Shown here in pieces: positions 54,027 to 62,312 of a DNA stretch of 64,000 nt; position 1 is the first letter of the stretch, and each line of letters opens with the position of its first letter. The notes under the pieces were generated by a model. The model worked only from the letters and a program-made list of their open reading frames with translations. It was not told where the DNA came from and made no database searches. A program made the translations under genes and the position numbers. Source of the stretch: Castellaniella sp041677825 (GTDB lineage: Bacteria > Pseudomonadota > Gammaproteobacteria > Burkholderiales > Burkholderiaceae_B); the NCBI RefSeq assembly GCF_041677825.1, contig NZ_JBAYPG010000007.1, positions 1 through 64,000 of the forward strand, given 5' to 3'.

Positions 54027-54062
54027 TTTTCATGAGGCGCCCCACACTTTTCATGAGGCGCC
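54027..54062. promoter_or_regulatory. two 15-bp direct repeats upstream of cydA and mocA
   Basis: TTTTCATGAGGCGCC occurs at 54027-54041 and again at 54048-54062, a 21-base period or two helical turns, in the divergent gap between cydA and the MocA-like gene. This arrangement suits side-by-side binding of a dimeric regulator. The protein is unknown; oxygen- or redox-linked control of cydA is a plausible use. Confidence 0.5.
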
Positions 54063-54126
54063 TGGCTGGTTTTCTGCTACAAGATCCACTGGAGACGCCA
54101 CTGGATTCCAGGAGGAGACCTGGCAC

Positions 54127-54702
54127 ATGATCGGTATCCTGCTTGCCGCCGGCCAGGGGCTGCGTTTCGACCCCCAGCGCCGGCAGAACAAACTGCTGCA
54201 GGTGCTGCCCAATGGGCAGACCGTGGCAGAAGCCAGCGCTCGCGCCCTGTGCGCTGCCCTGCCGCGCGTCCTGGCCGTGGTACGCGATCCACAGGGTCCG
54301 TTGGCCGATTGCCTGCAACGGGCCGGATGCGAACTGGTGGCCTGCCCGAACGCGGTTCTGGGCATGGGCGCCTCGCTGGTGTGCGGCATACGGGCCAGCC
54401 GGTACGCGCACGGCTGGCTGGTGGCGCTGGCCGACATGCCCTTCGTGCAAGGCGCCACGCTCCGGGCCCTGCAACAGGCCATCGAACGGGGGGCCGATAT
54501 CGCCGCGCCGTTTTGCCAGGGCCGGCGCGGCAACCCGGTGGCCTTCGGCGCGGCCCATCGCGACCGGCTGCTGCAGGTGCAAGGCGATGCGGGCGCGCGG
54601 GCGCTGCTGCGCCACTGGGCCGTCGAACACGTCATGGTGGCGGATCCGGGCATCTTTCGCGACATCGACACCCCCCGGGACCTGCTCAGGGGTAATCCCT
54701 AG
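54127..54702 (+). CDS. mocA: MocA-like nucleotidyltransferase (molybdenum cofactor)
   Basis: 191 residues of the MobA/MocA NTP-transferase fold: MIGILLAAGQGLRFDPQRRQNKLLQVL (nucleotide loop), VRDPQGPLAD, and LVALADMPFVQGATLRAL with the metal-binding Asp, then GRRGNPVAFGA. MocA cytidylates molybdopterin to give the MCD cofactor used by xanthine-oxidase/CoxL-type enzymes, which are encoded directly downstream. GGAGGAGA precedes the ATG at 54127. It is divergent from cydA and starts the Mo hydroxylase cluster. Confidence 0.85.
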   Translation: MIGILLAAGQGLRFDPQRRQNKLLQVLPNGQTVAEASARALCAALPRVLAVVRDPQGPLADCLQRAGCELVACPNAVLGMGASLVCGIRASRYAHGWLVALADMPFVQGATLRALQQAIERGADIAAPFCQGRRGNPVAFGAAHRDRLLQVQGDAGARALLRHWAVEHVMVADPGIFRDIDTPRDLLRGNP

Positions 54703-54776
54703 GTGGCGCACACAGACCCGGTGCCCCGAGAATGCTAAGGTTGAACGGTCAAACCAACAATCAGGAGACAGCCGCA

Positions 54777-55244
54777 ATGAAAATCGCGCTCAAGGTCAAC
54801 GGGCAAGACGTCAGTGCAGACGTCGCACCGAATACCCTGCTGGTCCAGTTCATCCGCGAGAACCTGCGCCTCACGGGCACCCACGTGGGTTGCGACACGG
54901 CCCAGTGCGGCGCCTGCACGGTGATCGCCAATGGCCGCAGCATCAAGTCGTGCAACGTGCTGGCGGCGCAGATGCAGGGGGCCGAAGTCACCACCATCGA
55001 AGGCCTGGCGGCGCCCGATGGCACGCTGCACCCCGTACAGGCGGCCTTCAAAGAGTGCCACGGGCTGCAGTGCGGCTACTGCACGCCCGGCATGGTGATG
55101 AGCACGGTCGACCTGCTGGCCCATCATCCAGACGCCGATGAAGCCCAGATCCGCGAACTGCTCGAAGGCAACCTGTGCCGCTGCACGGGCTATCACAATA
55201 TCGTCCGTGCCGTGCAGACCGCCCGGAAAACCATGGCCGCCTGA
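54777..55244 (+). CDS. CoxS-type [2Fe-2S] subunit of a molybdenum hydroxylase
   Basis: 155 residues with two iron-sulfur domains: plant-type ferredoxin (THVGCDTAQCGACTVIANG) and the helical domain (CHGLQCGYCTPGMVMS ... CRCTGYHNIVRAV). It relays electrons from the molybdenum site in the large subunit to FAD in the medium subunit. AGGAGACAG precedes the ATG at 54777. It is 18 bases from the large-subunit gene; order S-L-M differs from the M-S-L order of the Oligotropha cox cluster. Confidence 0.94.
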   Translation: MKIALKVNGQDVSADVAPNTLLVQFIRENLRLTGTHVGCDTAQCGACTVIANGRSIKSCNVLAAQMQGAEVTTIEGLAAPDGTLHPVQAAFKECHGLQCGYCTPGMVMSTVDLLAHHPDADEAQIRELLEGNLCRCTGYHNIVRAVQTARKTMAA

Positions 55245-55262
55245 GGCAAAGGAGACACCATC

Positions 55263-57629
55263 ATGAGCAATCCCATGGCGAACCTGCCCCACGTGGGCGA
55301 ATCCGTACGCCGTGTCGAAGACGCCCGTTTCCTCACCGGCACCGGGCAGTATGTCGACGACGTCCACCACGATGGCCAGAAACGCGCGGTCTTCGTGCGC
55401 TCGCCCCACGCGCATGCCACCATCCGCCACATCGACGCCACCGAAGCGCGCCAGATGCCGGGGGTGGCCGGCATTTTCAGCGGGGCCGACATCGAAGGCC
55501 AGGTGGGCGGCCTGCCCACCGGCTGGCTGATCACCAACCCCGATGGCAGCCCCATGAAAGAGCCGCCCCATCCATTTCTTGCCCAGGGCAAGGTGCGCTA
55601 CGTGGGCGAACTGGTGGCCATGGTGGTGGCCGATACGCTCGAGCAGGCCAAGAATGCCGCCGAAGCCATCGAAATCGACTACGACCCGCTCGATGTCGTG
55701 GTCGACATGCGCAAGGCCAGCGCGGGCCCGGCGCTGCACGACGAAGCCGCCGACAACCACTGCTATACCTGGGTGCTGGGCGACAAGGCCGCCGTCGATG
55801 CCACGTTCGCTGCGGCCGCGCACGTCACGCGCATCGAACTGGTGAACAACCGGCTGATCCCCAACGCCATGGAACCCCGGGCCGACAACGCGCGCCACGA
55901 TCGGGCCACGGGCGAGTCCACGCTGTATACCACCAGCCAGAATCCGCATCTGGCGCGCCTGCTGCTGGCGGCCAACGTGCTGCAGGTGCCCGAGCACAAG
56001 ATGCGAGTCATCGCGCCAGACGTCGGTGGCGGCTTCGGCTCGAAGATCAATCTGTATGCCGAAGATGCCGCCGTGGCCTGGGCCGCGCGCACCCTGGCCT
56101 GCCCGGTCAAATGGACGGCCGAGCGCAGCGAAAGCTTCGTCTCCGACACCCACGGGCGCGATCACGTCACGGTGGCCGAAATGGCCATGGACGAAAACGG
56201 CAAGTTCCTGGCCCTGCGCGTGCATTCGCATGTCAACCTGGGGGCCTACCTGGCCACCTTCGGCCCGGTGGTGCCCACCATCCTGTATGGCACGCTGCTG
56301 GCCGGGCAGTACACCACGCCGCAGATCCATGTCCAGGTCGACGGCTGGTTCACCAACACGGTACCGGTCGATGCCTATCGGGGCGCCGGGCGCCCCGAAG
56401 CGGCCTATCTCATCGAGCGCCTGGTCACGCGCTGCGGCTGGGAACTCGGCCTCGCGCAAGACGAGATCCGCCGGCGCAACTTCATCACCGAATTCCCCTA
56501 CCAGACGCCGGTGGCCCTGCTCTACGATACGGGCGACTTCCCGAAATGCCTGGATGAAGCCATGAAGCTGGCCGACGCAGACGGCTTCGAGGCCCGGCGC
56601 CAGGCCAGCGAGGCCAGGGGCCTGAAGCGCGGCATCGGCTACTCCAGCTACATCGAGGCCTGTGGCCTGGCGCCCTCGCAGATCGTGGGCCAGCTGGGCG
56701 GGCGCGCCGGCCTGTACGAGTGCGGCGAGGTGCGCGTCAACCCCACCGGCTCGGTCACCGTCTTCACCGGCACCCACAGCCACGGCCAGGGGCATGAAAC
56801 GGCTTTTGCCCAGCTGGTCGCCGGGCGCCTGGGCCTGGCCATCGAAGACGTCGAAGTCGTGCACGGCGATACCGGGCGCATTCCATTCGGCATGGGTACC
56901 TATGGGTCGCGCTCGCTGGCCGTGGGCGGCGCGGCCATCATGAAGGCCGTCGACAAGATCGAAGAAAAATCCAAAAAGATCGCCGCGCACCTCATGGAAG
57001 CGGCCGAGGCCGACATCGAGTTCGTGCGCGGCGAATTCCGTGTCAAGGGCACCGACAAGGTCGTGCCTTTCGCACAGGTGGCGCTGGCCGCCTATGTGCC
57101 GCACAATTATCCGCTCGACAAGCTCGAGCCCGGCCTCAATGAAACCGCCTTCTACGACCCGGGCAATTTCACCTATCCGGCGGGCACCCACATCTGCGAG
57201 GTTGAGGTCGACCCTGAAACAGGCGCGGCGCGCGTCGACCGCTTCACGGCGGTCGACGACTTCGGCGTCATCGTCAACCCCATGATCGTCGAGGGGCAGG
57301 TGCAGGGCGGCATCATGCAGGGCATCGGCCAGGCACTGCTCGAAGAATGCGTCTACGATGACAACGGCCAGCTGCTCACCGGCAGCTACATGGACTACAC
57401 CATGCCGCGAGCGGCCGATTTTCCGGATTTCCGGCTGGGCACCGTCTGCACCCCGTGCACGCACAATCCGATCGGCAGCAAGGGCTGCGGCGAAGCCGGC
57501 ACCATAGGCTCGCCGCCTGCGGTCATCAACGCGCTGCTCGATGCGCTGGCCCCGCTGGGCGTGCACGACATCGACATGCCGGCCACCCCGCACCGCGTCT
57601 GGCAGGCCATCCAGGCCGCCGCCCACTAA
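55263..57629 (+). CDS. form-II CoxL-type molybdenum hydroxylase large subunit
   Basis: 788 residues of the xanthine-oxidase/CoxL family. MRRVEDARFLTGTGQYVDD-like N terminus, PDVGGGFGSKINLYAEDAAVAWAA, and the active-site loop AYRGAGR at 371-377, the signature of form-II CoxL, in place of the AYxCSFR of true (form-I) CO dehydrogenase. GTHSHGQGHETAFAQ and PIGSKGCGEAGTIGSPPAVINALLDAL (with the catalytic Glu) are intact. So it holds Mo-MCD; the substrate could be an aldehyde or N-heterocycle as well as CO. It is flanked by its own S and M subunits. Confidence 0.92.
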   Translation: MSNPMANLPHVGESVRRVEDARFLTGTGQYVDDVHHDGQKRAVFVRSPHAHATIRHIDATEARQMPGVAGIFSGADIEGQVGGLPTGWLITNPDGSPMKEPPHPFLAQGKVRYVGELVAMVVADTLEQAKNAAEAIEIDYDPLDVVVDMRKASAGPALHDEAADNHCYTWVLGDKAAVDATFAAAAHVTRIELVNNRLIPNAMEPRADNARHDRATGESTLYTTSQNPHLARLLLAANVLQVPEHKMRVIAPDVGGGFGSKINLYAEDAAVAWAARTLACPVKWTAERSESFVSDTHGRDHVTVAEMAMDENGKFLALRVHSHVNLGAYLATFGPVVPTILYGTLLAGQYTTPQIHVQVDGWFTNTVPVDAYRGAGRPEAAYLIERLVTRCGWELGLAQDEIRRRNFITEFPYQTPVALLYDTGDFPKCLDEAMKLADADGFEARRQASEARGLKRGIGYSSYIEACGLAPSQIVGQLGGRAGLYECGEVRVNPTGSVTVFTGTHSHGQGHETAFAQLVAGRLGLAIEDVEVVHGDTGRIPFGMGTYGSRSLAVGGAAIMKAVDKIEEKSKKIAAHLMEAAEADIEFVRGEFRVKGTDKVVPFAQVALAAYVPHNYPLDKLEPGLNETAFYDPGNFTYPAGTHICEVEVDPETGAARVDRFTAVDDFGVIVNPMIVEGQVQGGIMQGIGQALLEECVYDDNGQLLTGSYMDYTMPRAADFPDFRLGTVCTPCTHNPIGSKGCGEAGTIGSPPAVINALLDALAPLGVHDIDMPATPHRVWQAIQAAAH

Positions 57630-57640
57630 GGAGATCGCTC

Positions 57641-58432
57641 ATGTACGCATTCAGCTACACCAGCCCGGCCACGCTCGATGAGGCCCTGCAGGCGATGCAG
57701 GCGGGGGGCCAGCCCCTGGCGGGCGGCCAGACGCTGCTGGGTTCCCTCAAGCTGCGCCTGGCCGCCCCCGAGCAGCTGGTCGACCTGCGGGCCCTCACCG
57801 AACTCACGGGCATCCGGCCCGCAGGCCCGTCACTCGTGGTCGGGGCCATGGTGCGCCACGCCGAAGTCGCCGAGAGCGCCGAGGTCCAGCACGCGATTCC
57901 TGCACTGGCACGCCTGGCCGCCGGCATCGGCGACAAGCAGGTGCGCGCCATGGGCACGCTGGGCGGGTCACTGGCCAACAACGATCCAGCCGCCGATTAC
58001 CCCGCCGCAGTCCTGGGCCTGGGGGCCACCGTGCACACCAGCACGCGCACGATCGCGGCCGACGACTACTTCCAGGGGCTTTTTGCCACCGCACTCGAAC
58101 CAGATGAGCTCATCACGGCGGTGCATTTTCCCATCCCGCAGCAGGCGGCCTACGCCAAATTCGTGCAACCCGCCTCCCTGTTCGCCCTGATCGGGGTCTT
58201 CGTGGCGCGCTTCGAGCAGGGCGTGCGCGTGGCCGTCACCGGGGCGGGCAACGGCGTGTTCCGGCACACGGCCATGGAACAGGCGCTGGCACACAACTTC
58301 CGCCCCGAAGCCATCGCCGGCATCGACACCGATGCCAGCGAGATGTCGGCCGACCTACACGGCAGCAGCGCCTACCGGGCCCATCTGGTCAAGGTCATGG
58401 CGCGCCGGGCTGTTGCGCAGGCACTGGGCTGA
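57641..58432 (+). CDS. CoxM-type FAD-binding medium subunit
   Basis: 263 residues, FAD-binding domain of the CO dehydrogenase/xanthine dehydrogenase medium-subunit family. FAD motifs are AGGQTLLGSLKLRLAAPEQLVDL and TLGGSLANNDPAADYPAAVLGLGA. It receives electrons from CoxS and passes them to quinone or another acceptor. AAGGAGAT lies 7 bases before the ATG at 57641. It is slightly short for the family (about 290), at the C-terminal end. Confidence 0.93.
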   Translation: MYAFSYTSPATLDEALQAMQAGGQPLAGGQTLLGSLKLRLAAPEQLVDLRALTELTGIRPAGPSLVVGAMVRHAEVAESAEVQHAIPALARLAAGIGDKQVRAMGTLGGSLANNDPAADYPAAVLGLGATVHTSTRTIAADDYFQGLFATALEPDELITAVHFPIPQQAAYAKFVQPASLFALIGVFVARFEQGVRVAVTGAGNGVFRHTAMEQALAHNFRPEAIAGIDTDASEMSADLHGSSAYRAHLVKVMARRAVAQALG

Positions 58433-58453
58433 TCCCCCTCAGGCACCTGATGC

Positions 58454-59377
58454 ATGCCCGAAACCCCGGATTCGACAGCCTCTCCTGCGGCCTCCATTGC
58501 GGCCCTGTCGGCCGCCCTGGAGGCCGAGGGCTATTTTGCCGACCGCCGGCTGGCGACCGCGGTGTTTCTGGCCCTGCAACTGCAGCGGCCCTTGCTGCTC
58601 GAAGGCGAGCCCGGGGTCGGCAAGACCGAGCTTGCCAAGGCCCTGGCCCGGGTGCTGGGGCGCAGCCTGGTCCGGCTGCAGTGCTTCGATGGCCTCGAAC
58701 AGCAGGATGCGCTGTACGAATGGGATTACGCCGCACAACTGCTGCACGTGCGCGCCAGCGAAGGCCTGGTGCCCGCCGATACCCTCGAGCGGGGGGTCTA
58801 CCAGCCGCGCTACCTGATTCGCCGGCCGCTGCTCGAGGCCCTGCAAACGCCAGCCCCCGGGGCCCTGCTGCTGATCGACGAAGTCGACCGCGCCGACGAG
58901 CCCTTCGAAGCCTTCCTGCTCGAATACCTGGGCGAGTACCAGATCAGCATTCCGCAACTGGGTACCGTGCGTGCCGATGTCACCCCCGTCACGCTGCTCA
59001 CCAGCAATCGCACCCGCGAACTCAACGACGCAATCAAGCGGCGCTGCCTGTACCACTGGCTGGATTACCCCGACCGTGGCCGTGAACTGGCCATTCTGCG
59101 CGCGCTGGTGCCCGAGGCCCCCCGACAGCTGGCCGAGCAGGTGTCGCGCTTCGTGGCCCGACTGCGCCTGAATGCGCAGTCGGCCGGCTTCGAGCGGGCC
59201 CCCGGGGTCGCCGAGGCCATCGAGTGGGCGCGCGCGCTGGTGGCACTGGACACGCTCGAACTAGATCCCGAAGTGGTGCTCGATACGGCCGGCATCCTCT
59301 TCAAGCAGCGCGAAGACCTGGCCAGCCTGGACACCCCGCTGCTGGCCGATCTGCTTCAGGCGGCGCGTGAAACCTGA
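58454..59377 (+). CDS. MoxR-family AAA+ ATPase (CoxD-like)
   Basis: 307 residues: AAA+ core with Walker A GEPGVGKTELAKAL, Walker B LLLIDEVDRADEPFEAFLLEYL, sensor LLTSNRTRELNDAIKRRCLYHWLDYP. CoxD of the cox cluster is a MoxR ATPase needed to build the Cu-Mo site of CO dehydrogenase. With the VWA protein that follows, it forms a typical MoxR-VWA chaperone pair. Its stop overlaps the next start by 11 bases. Confidence 0.9.
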   Translation: MPETPDSTASPAASIAALSAALEAEGYFADRRLATAVFLALQLQRPLLLEGEPGVGKTELAKALARVLGRSLVRLQCFDGLEQQDALYEWDYAAQLLHVRASEGLVPADTLERGVYQPRYLIRRPLLEALQTPAPGALLLIDEVDRADEPFEAFLLEYLGEYQISIPQLGTVRADVTPVTLLTSNRTRELNDAIKRRCLYHWLDYPDRGRELAILRALVPEAPRQLAEQVSRFVARLRLNAQSAGFERAPGVAEAIEWARALVALDTLELDPEVVLDTAGILFKQREDLASLDTPLLADLLQAARET

Positions 59378-60608
59378 ATCACCTTCTTCATCCGGCCCGC
59401 AGCCGCACTGGGTTTCGCAGCTGGGCGATGCGCGCCGCGGCAAGCTGGCTGGCAATATTGCGGCGTTCGGGCGCGCACTGCGGCGCGCCGGCCTGCCGCT
59501 GGATTCGGCCCGCATTGCGCTGGCGCAGCAGGCCTGGGCGCTGGCCCGACCAGGCGGCAAGGCCGAAGCAGAAGCGGTACTCGAAAGCGTGCTGGTGAGC
59601 CGTCAGCAGGACATTGCCGTATTCCGCGAAATGTTCGCAGCCTTCTTCAAGGACCCCGAACTGGCGCAGCAGCTGCTGGCCCGCATGGCAGCACAGCCCG
59701 CACGCCCAAGGCACGACGCGCCCCGGCCCAGGGTGCAGGCGGCGCTGTCTTCACCCAACCCGGCCGTGCCCCGGTCTGCGGCAGGCGACGTCGAGCTGGA
59801 TGCCGCCATGACCGCCAGCACGATCCAGCGCCTGCAGCAGGCCGACTTCAACCAGCTGAGCGCCAGTGAATACCACCTGATCGAACGCCTGGTGCGCGAG
59901 ATCCCGCTGCCCTTGCCCGCCGTGGCCAGCCGCCGCAGCCATGCGGGCACGCGCGGCCGGCGCCTGCACTGGCACGCCAGCCTGCAGGCGGCCGGTGCGC
60001 ACGGCGGCGAGCTGATCCATCTGCGCCACCACCAGCGCCGCCTGGCCCCTTTGCCGCTTCTGGTACTGCTCGACGTCTCGGGCTCGATGGAGCGCTATGC
60101 CCGCATCCTGCTGGCTTTTCTGCATGCCGCCACACGGCGCACGACCATACGGGGTCGGGTGCGGCGGGTGAACCGCCAGGTCTACGCGTTCGGTACGGAC
60201 CTGACCGACCTGAATCCGGCCTTCCGGCTTGCGGACACCGATGCCATGCTGCTGCGCGCCGCACCCCTGTTGCGCGACTTTGCCGGCGGTACGCGGCTGG
60301 CGGCCAGCCTGGCGACCTTGCGCCGCGGGCATGCCCGCCACCTGATCGGGCGCCGCACCCTGGTTTTGCTGATTTCCGATGGGCTGGATACCGGCGACCC
60401 GATCGAACTGGACCACGAGTTACAATGGCTTCGGCGGCATGTGCGCCAGCTGCTGTGGCTCAACCCGCTGCTGCGCTTCGACGGCTACGCACCGCTTGCA
60501 CAAGGGGCAGCCGTCCTGCACGCGCACGCCGATGCCATGCTGGCCATACACAACGTCAGCCGGTTGCAGGCCCTGGCCGGCGCGCTGGCCGCTCTGGCAA
60601 GACAATAA
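59367..60608 (+). CDS. VWA-domain protein (CoxE-like)
   Basis: 413 residues. The C-terminal half is a CoxE-type von Willebrand domain with MIDAS LLDVSGSMERYARILLAFLHA and conserved FGTDLTDLN and LLISDGLDTGDP segments. CoxE partners CoxD in activating the molybdenum enzyme. The start is GTG at 59367, inside the end of coxD; the first ~25 residues are Ser/Pro-rich. No in-frame ATG is closer to the domain. Confidence 0.88.
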   Translation: MKPESPSSSGPQPHWVSQLGDARRGKLAGNIAAFGRALRRAGLPLDSARIALAQQAWALARPGGKAEAEAVLESVLVSRQQDIAVFREMFAAFFKDPELAQQLLARMAAQPARPRHDAPRPRVQAALSSPNPAVPRSAAGDVELDAAMTASTIQRLQQADFNQLSASEYHLIERLVREIPLPLPAVASRRSHAGTRGRRLHWHASLQAAGAHGGELIHLRHHQRRLAPLPLLVLLDVSGSMERYARILLAFLHAATRRTTIRGRVRRVNRQVYAFGTDLTDLNPAFRLADTDAMLLRAAPLLRDFAGGTRLAASLATLRRGHARHLIGRRTLVLLISDGLDTGDPIELDHELQWLRRHVRQLLWLNPLLRFDGYAPLAQGAAVLHAHADAMLAIHNVSRLQALAGALAALARQ

Positions 60609-60620
60609 GGAGACACCCGC

Positions 60621-61199
60621 ATGCAAATGCAAGGATCACGACAGCTGTCCGTCAGCCAGCAGCAGGCCTGGCAGGCCCTGAACGACCCCGAGGTCCTCAA
60701 GGCCTGTGTGCCGGGCTGCGAAAGCATCGAATCCACGGCGGAAAACACCTATGCCGTGGTCAGCCAGATCAAGGTCGGCCCGGTTGCCGCGAAATTCAAG
60801 AGCACGATCGAACTCACCGACATTCAGGCTCCGGACAGCTATACGCTGAACTTCGACGGCAATGGCGGGGCCGCGGGCTTTGGCAAGGGCACGGCCAGGG
60901 TCCGCCTGAGCCCGCAGGGCGACGGCACGCAGCTGGATTACGATGTCCAGGCCACGGTCGGCGGCAAGATCGCCCAGGTGGGCCAGCGCCTGATCGACGG
61001 GGTCGCCAAATCCATGTCAGAGCGCTTCTTCAAGAGTTTCGACGAAGAAATGCAGCGCCGCCACCCGGCTGCCACGCAGGCTCAGGCCGCTGCGGCCGAT
61101 ACGCCCGCGGCGGGTGCGCGGGCCAGAATGCCGGGCTGGGCCTGGGGCGCCATCGTGGTGATCCTCATCGTGCTCATTGCCTGGGCCAGCCAGGGCTGA
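60621..61199 (+). CDS. CoxG-like SRPBCC membrane-anchored protein
   Basis: 192 residues: SRPBCC/CoxG domain (MQMQGSRQLSVSQQQAWQAL, DPEVLKACVPGCESIE, and VQATVGGKIAQVGQRLIDGVAKSMSERFFKSF) with a hydrophobic pocket fold, an Ala-rich linker, and one C-terminal transmembrane helix (AWGAIVVILIVLIAWAS). CoxG anchors CO dehydrogenase to the membrane and, in mycobacteria, has been reported to carry quinone to it. AAGGAGACACC precedes the ATG. Its presence implies quinone-linked electron flow for this enzyme. Confidence 0.88.
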   Translation: MQMQGSRQLSVSQQQAWQALNDPEVLKACVPGCESIESTAENTYAVVSQIKVGPVAAKFKSTIELTDIQAPDSYTLNFDGNGGAAGFGKGTARVRLSPQGDGTQLDYDVQATVGGKIAQVGQRLIDGVAKSMSERFFKSFDEEMQRRHPAATQAQAAAADTPAAGARARMPGWAWGAIVVILIVLIAWASQG

Positions 61200-61250
61200 G
61201 GCACGGGCGACCACAATACGACCTATCCAACCATCCGACGGGGGCGTGTC

Positions 61251-62288
61251 ATGGAAAATCTGGATCTCACTGTTCTGCGCACCATACAGGGCTGGCGCGA
61301 AGCGGGCCGCCGCGCCGTCCTGGTCACCGTCGTGCGTACCTGGGGCTCTTCGCCGCGGCCCATAGGCTCCATCATGGCCATGCGCGATGATGGGGTGATC
61401 GTCGGCTCGGTCTCGGGGGGCTGCATCGAGGATGATCTCATTTTGCGCTATACGCGCCACGATATCCCCGATGCCTTGCCGCGCACCGGCCCGCCCCTGT
61501 TCCTGCAGTACGGCCTGACAGCCGACGAAGCGCACCGCTTCGGGCTGCCCTGCGGGGGCACGCTCGAAGTCGTGCTCGAATTCGACCCCGATGCCACCCT
61601 GCTGGCCGAACTGGTCGCCGCGCTCGATACGGGCGCACTGATGCACCGGCATGTCGATCTGGCCACGGGCCAGGCGAGCCTCAGCCCCAGCCAGGTGCCG
61701 GCCGATCTCGAACTCGATGCGCAGCGGCTGGTCAATACCTTTGGCCCGGAATACCGCATGCTCATCATCGGCGCCGGCCAGATGAGCGAATATCTGGCCA
61801 CCATGGCGCAGTTCTGTGGCTTCGAAGTCACCGTGTGCGACCCGCGCAAAGAATACGCCACCGTCTGGAACGTGCCGGGCGTACAGGTGGTGTCGACCAT
61901 GCCCGATGATACGGTGCTCGATTTCAGGCCCGATGCGCGCACCTGCGTGATCGCCCTCACGCATGACCCGAAGCTGGATGACCTGGCCCTGCTGCAGGCC
62001 CTCGAGACGCCCGCCTTCTATATCGGGGCCATTGGCAGCCGGCGCAACAACCACGCACGCCGCCAGCGCATGATCGACTATCTCGACCAGACCGAAGCGT
62101 CCCTGGCCCGGTTGCGTGGTCCGGTGGGGATCTACATCGGCAGCAAGACCCCGCCCGAGATCGCGGTCAGCGTCATGGCCGAAGTGCTGGCCATCAAGAA
62201 CGGCGTCACCCTGACGCGTGACGCCGATGTCGAATTCGTCAAGGACAGCCAGGGCCTGGTCTCGGCCGGCTCCAGCTGCCTGCTCTAG
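61251..62288 (+). CDS. XdhC/CoxI-family maturation protein
   Basis: 345 residues. The N-terminal XdhC_CoxI domain (LVTVVRTWGSSPRPIGSIMAMRDDGVIVGSVSGGCIEDDL) is followed by a C-terminal Rossmann domain (MLIIGAGQMSEYLATMAQFCGFEVTVCDPR; FYIGAIGSRRNNHARRQR; GIYIGSKTPPEIAVSVMAEVLAIKNG). XdhC binds the molybdenum cofactor and helps sulfurate and insert it into the large subunit. It lies 51 bases after coxG and completes the maturation set. Confidence 0.93.
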   Translation: MENLDLTVLRTIQGWREAGRRAVLVTVVRTWGSSPRPIGSIMAMRDDGVIVGSVSGGCIEDDLILRYTRHDIPDALPRTGPPLFLQYGLTADEAHRFGLPCGGTLEVVLEFDPDATLLAELVAALDTGALMHRHVDLATGQASLSPSQVPADLELDAQRLVNTFGPEYRMLIIGAGQMSEYLATMAQFCGFEVTVCDPRKEYATVWNVPGVQVVSTMPDDTVLDFRPDARTCVIALTHDPKLDDLALLQALETPAFYIGAIGSRRNNHARRQRMIDYLDQTEASLARLRGPVGIYIGSKTPPEIAVSVMAEVLAIKNGVTLTRDADVEFVKDSQGLVSAGSSCLL

Positions 62289-62312
62289 ATTCTGTCCACA
62301 CAAGGAAGACCC

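Noticed and set aside
54735..57626. Long minus-strand open frame over the CoxS/CoxL genes
   Set aside because: Antisense shadow of coxS and coxL, which carry intact cofactor motifs.
55263..57629. True aerobic CO dehydrogenase (form I)
   Set aside because: The active-site loop reads AYRGAGR, the form-II signature, without the Cys of AYxCSFR that binds the Cu-Mo site.
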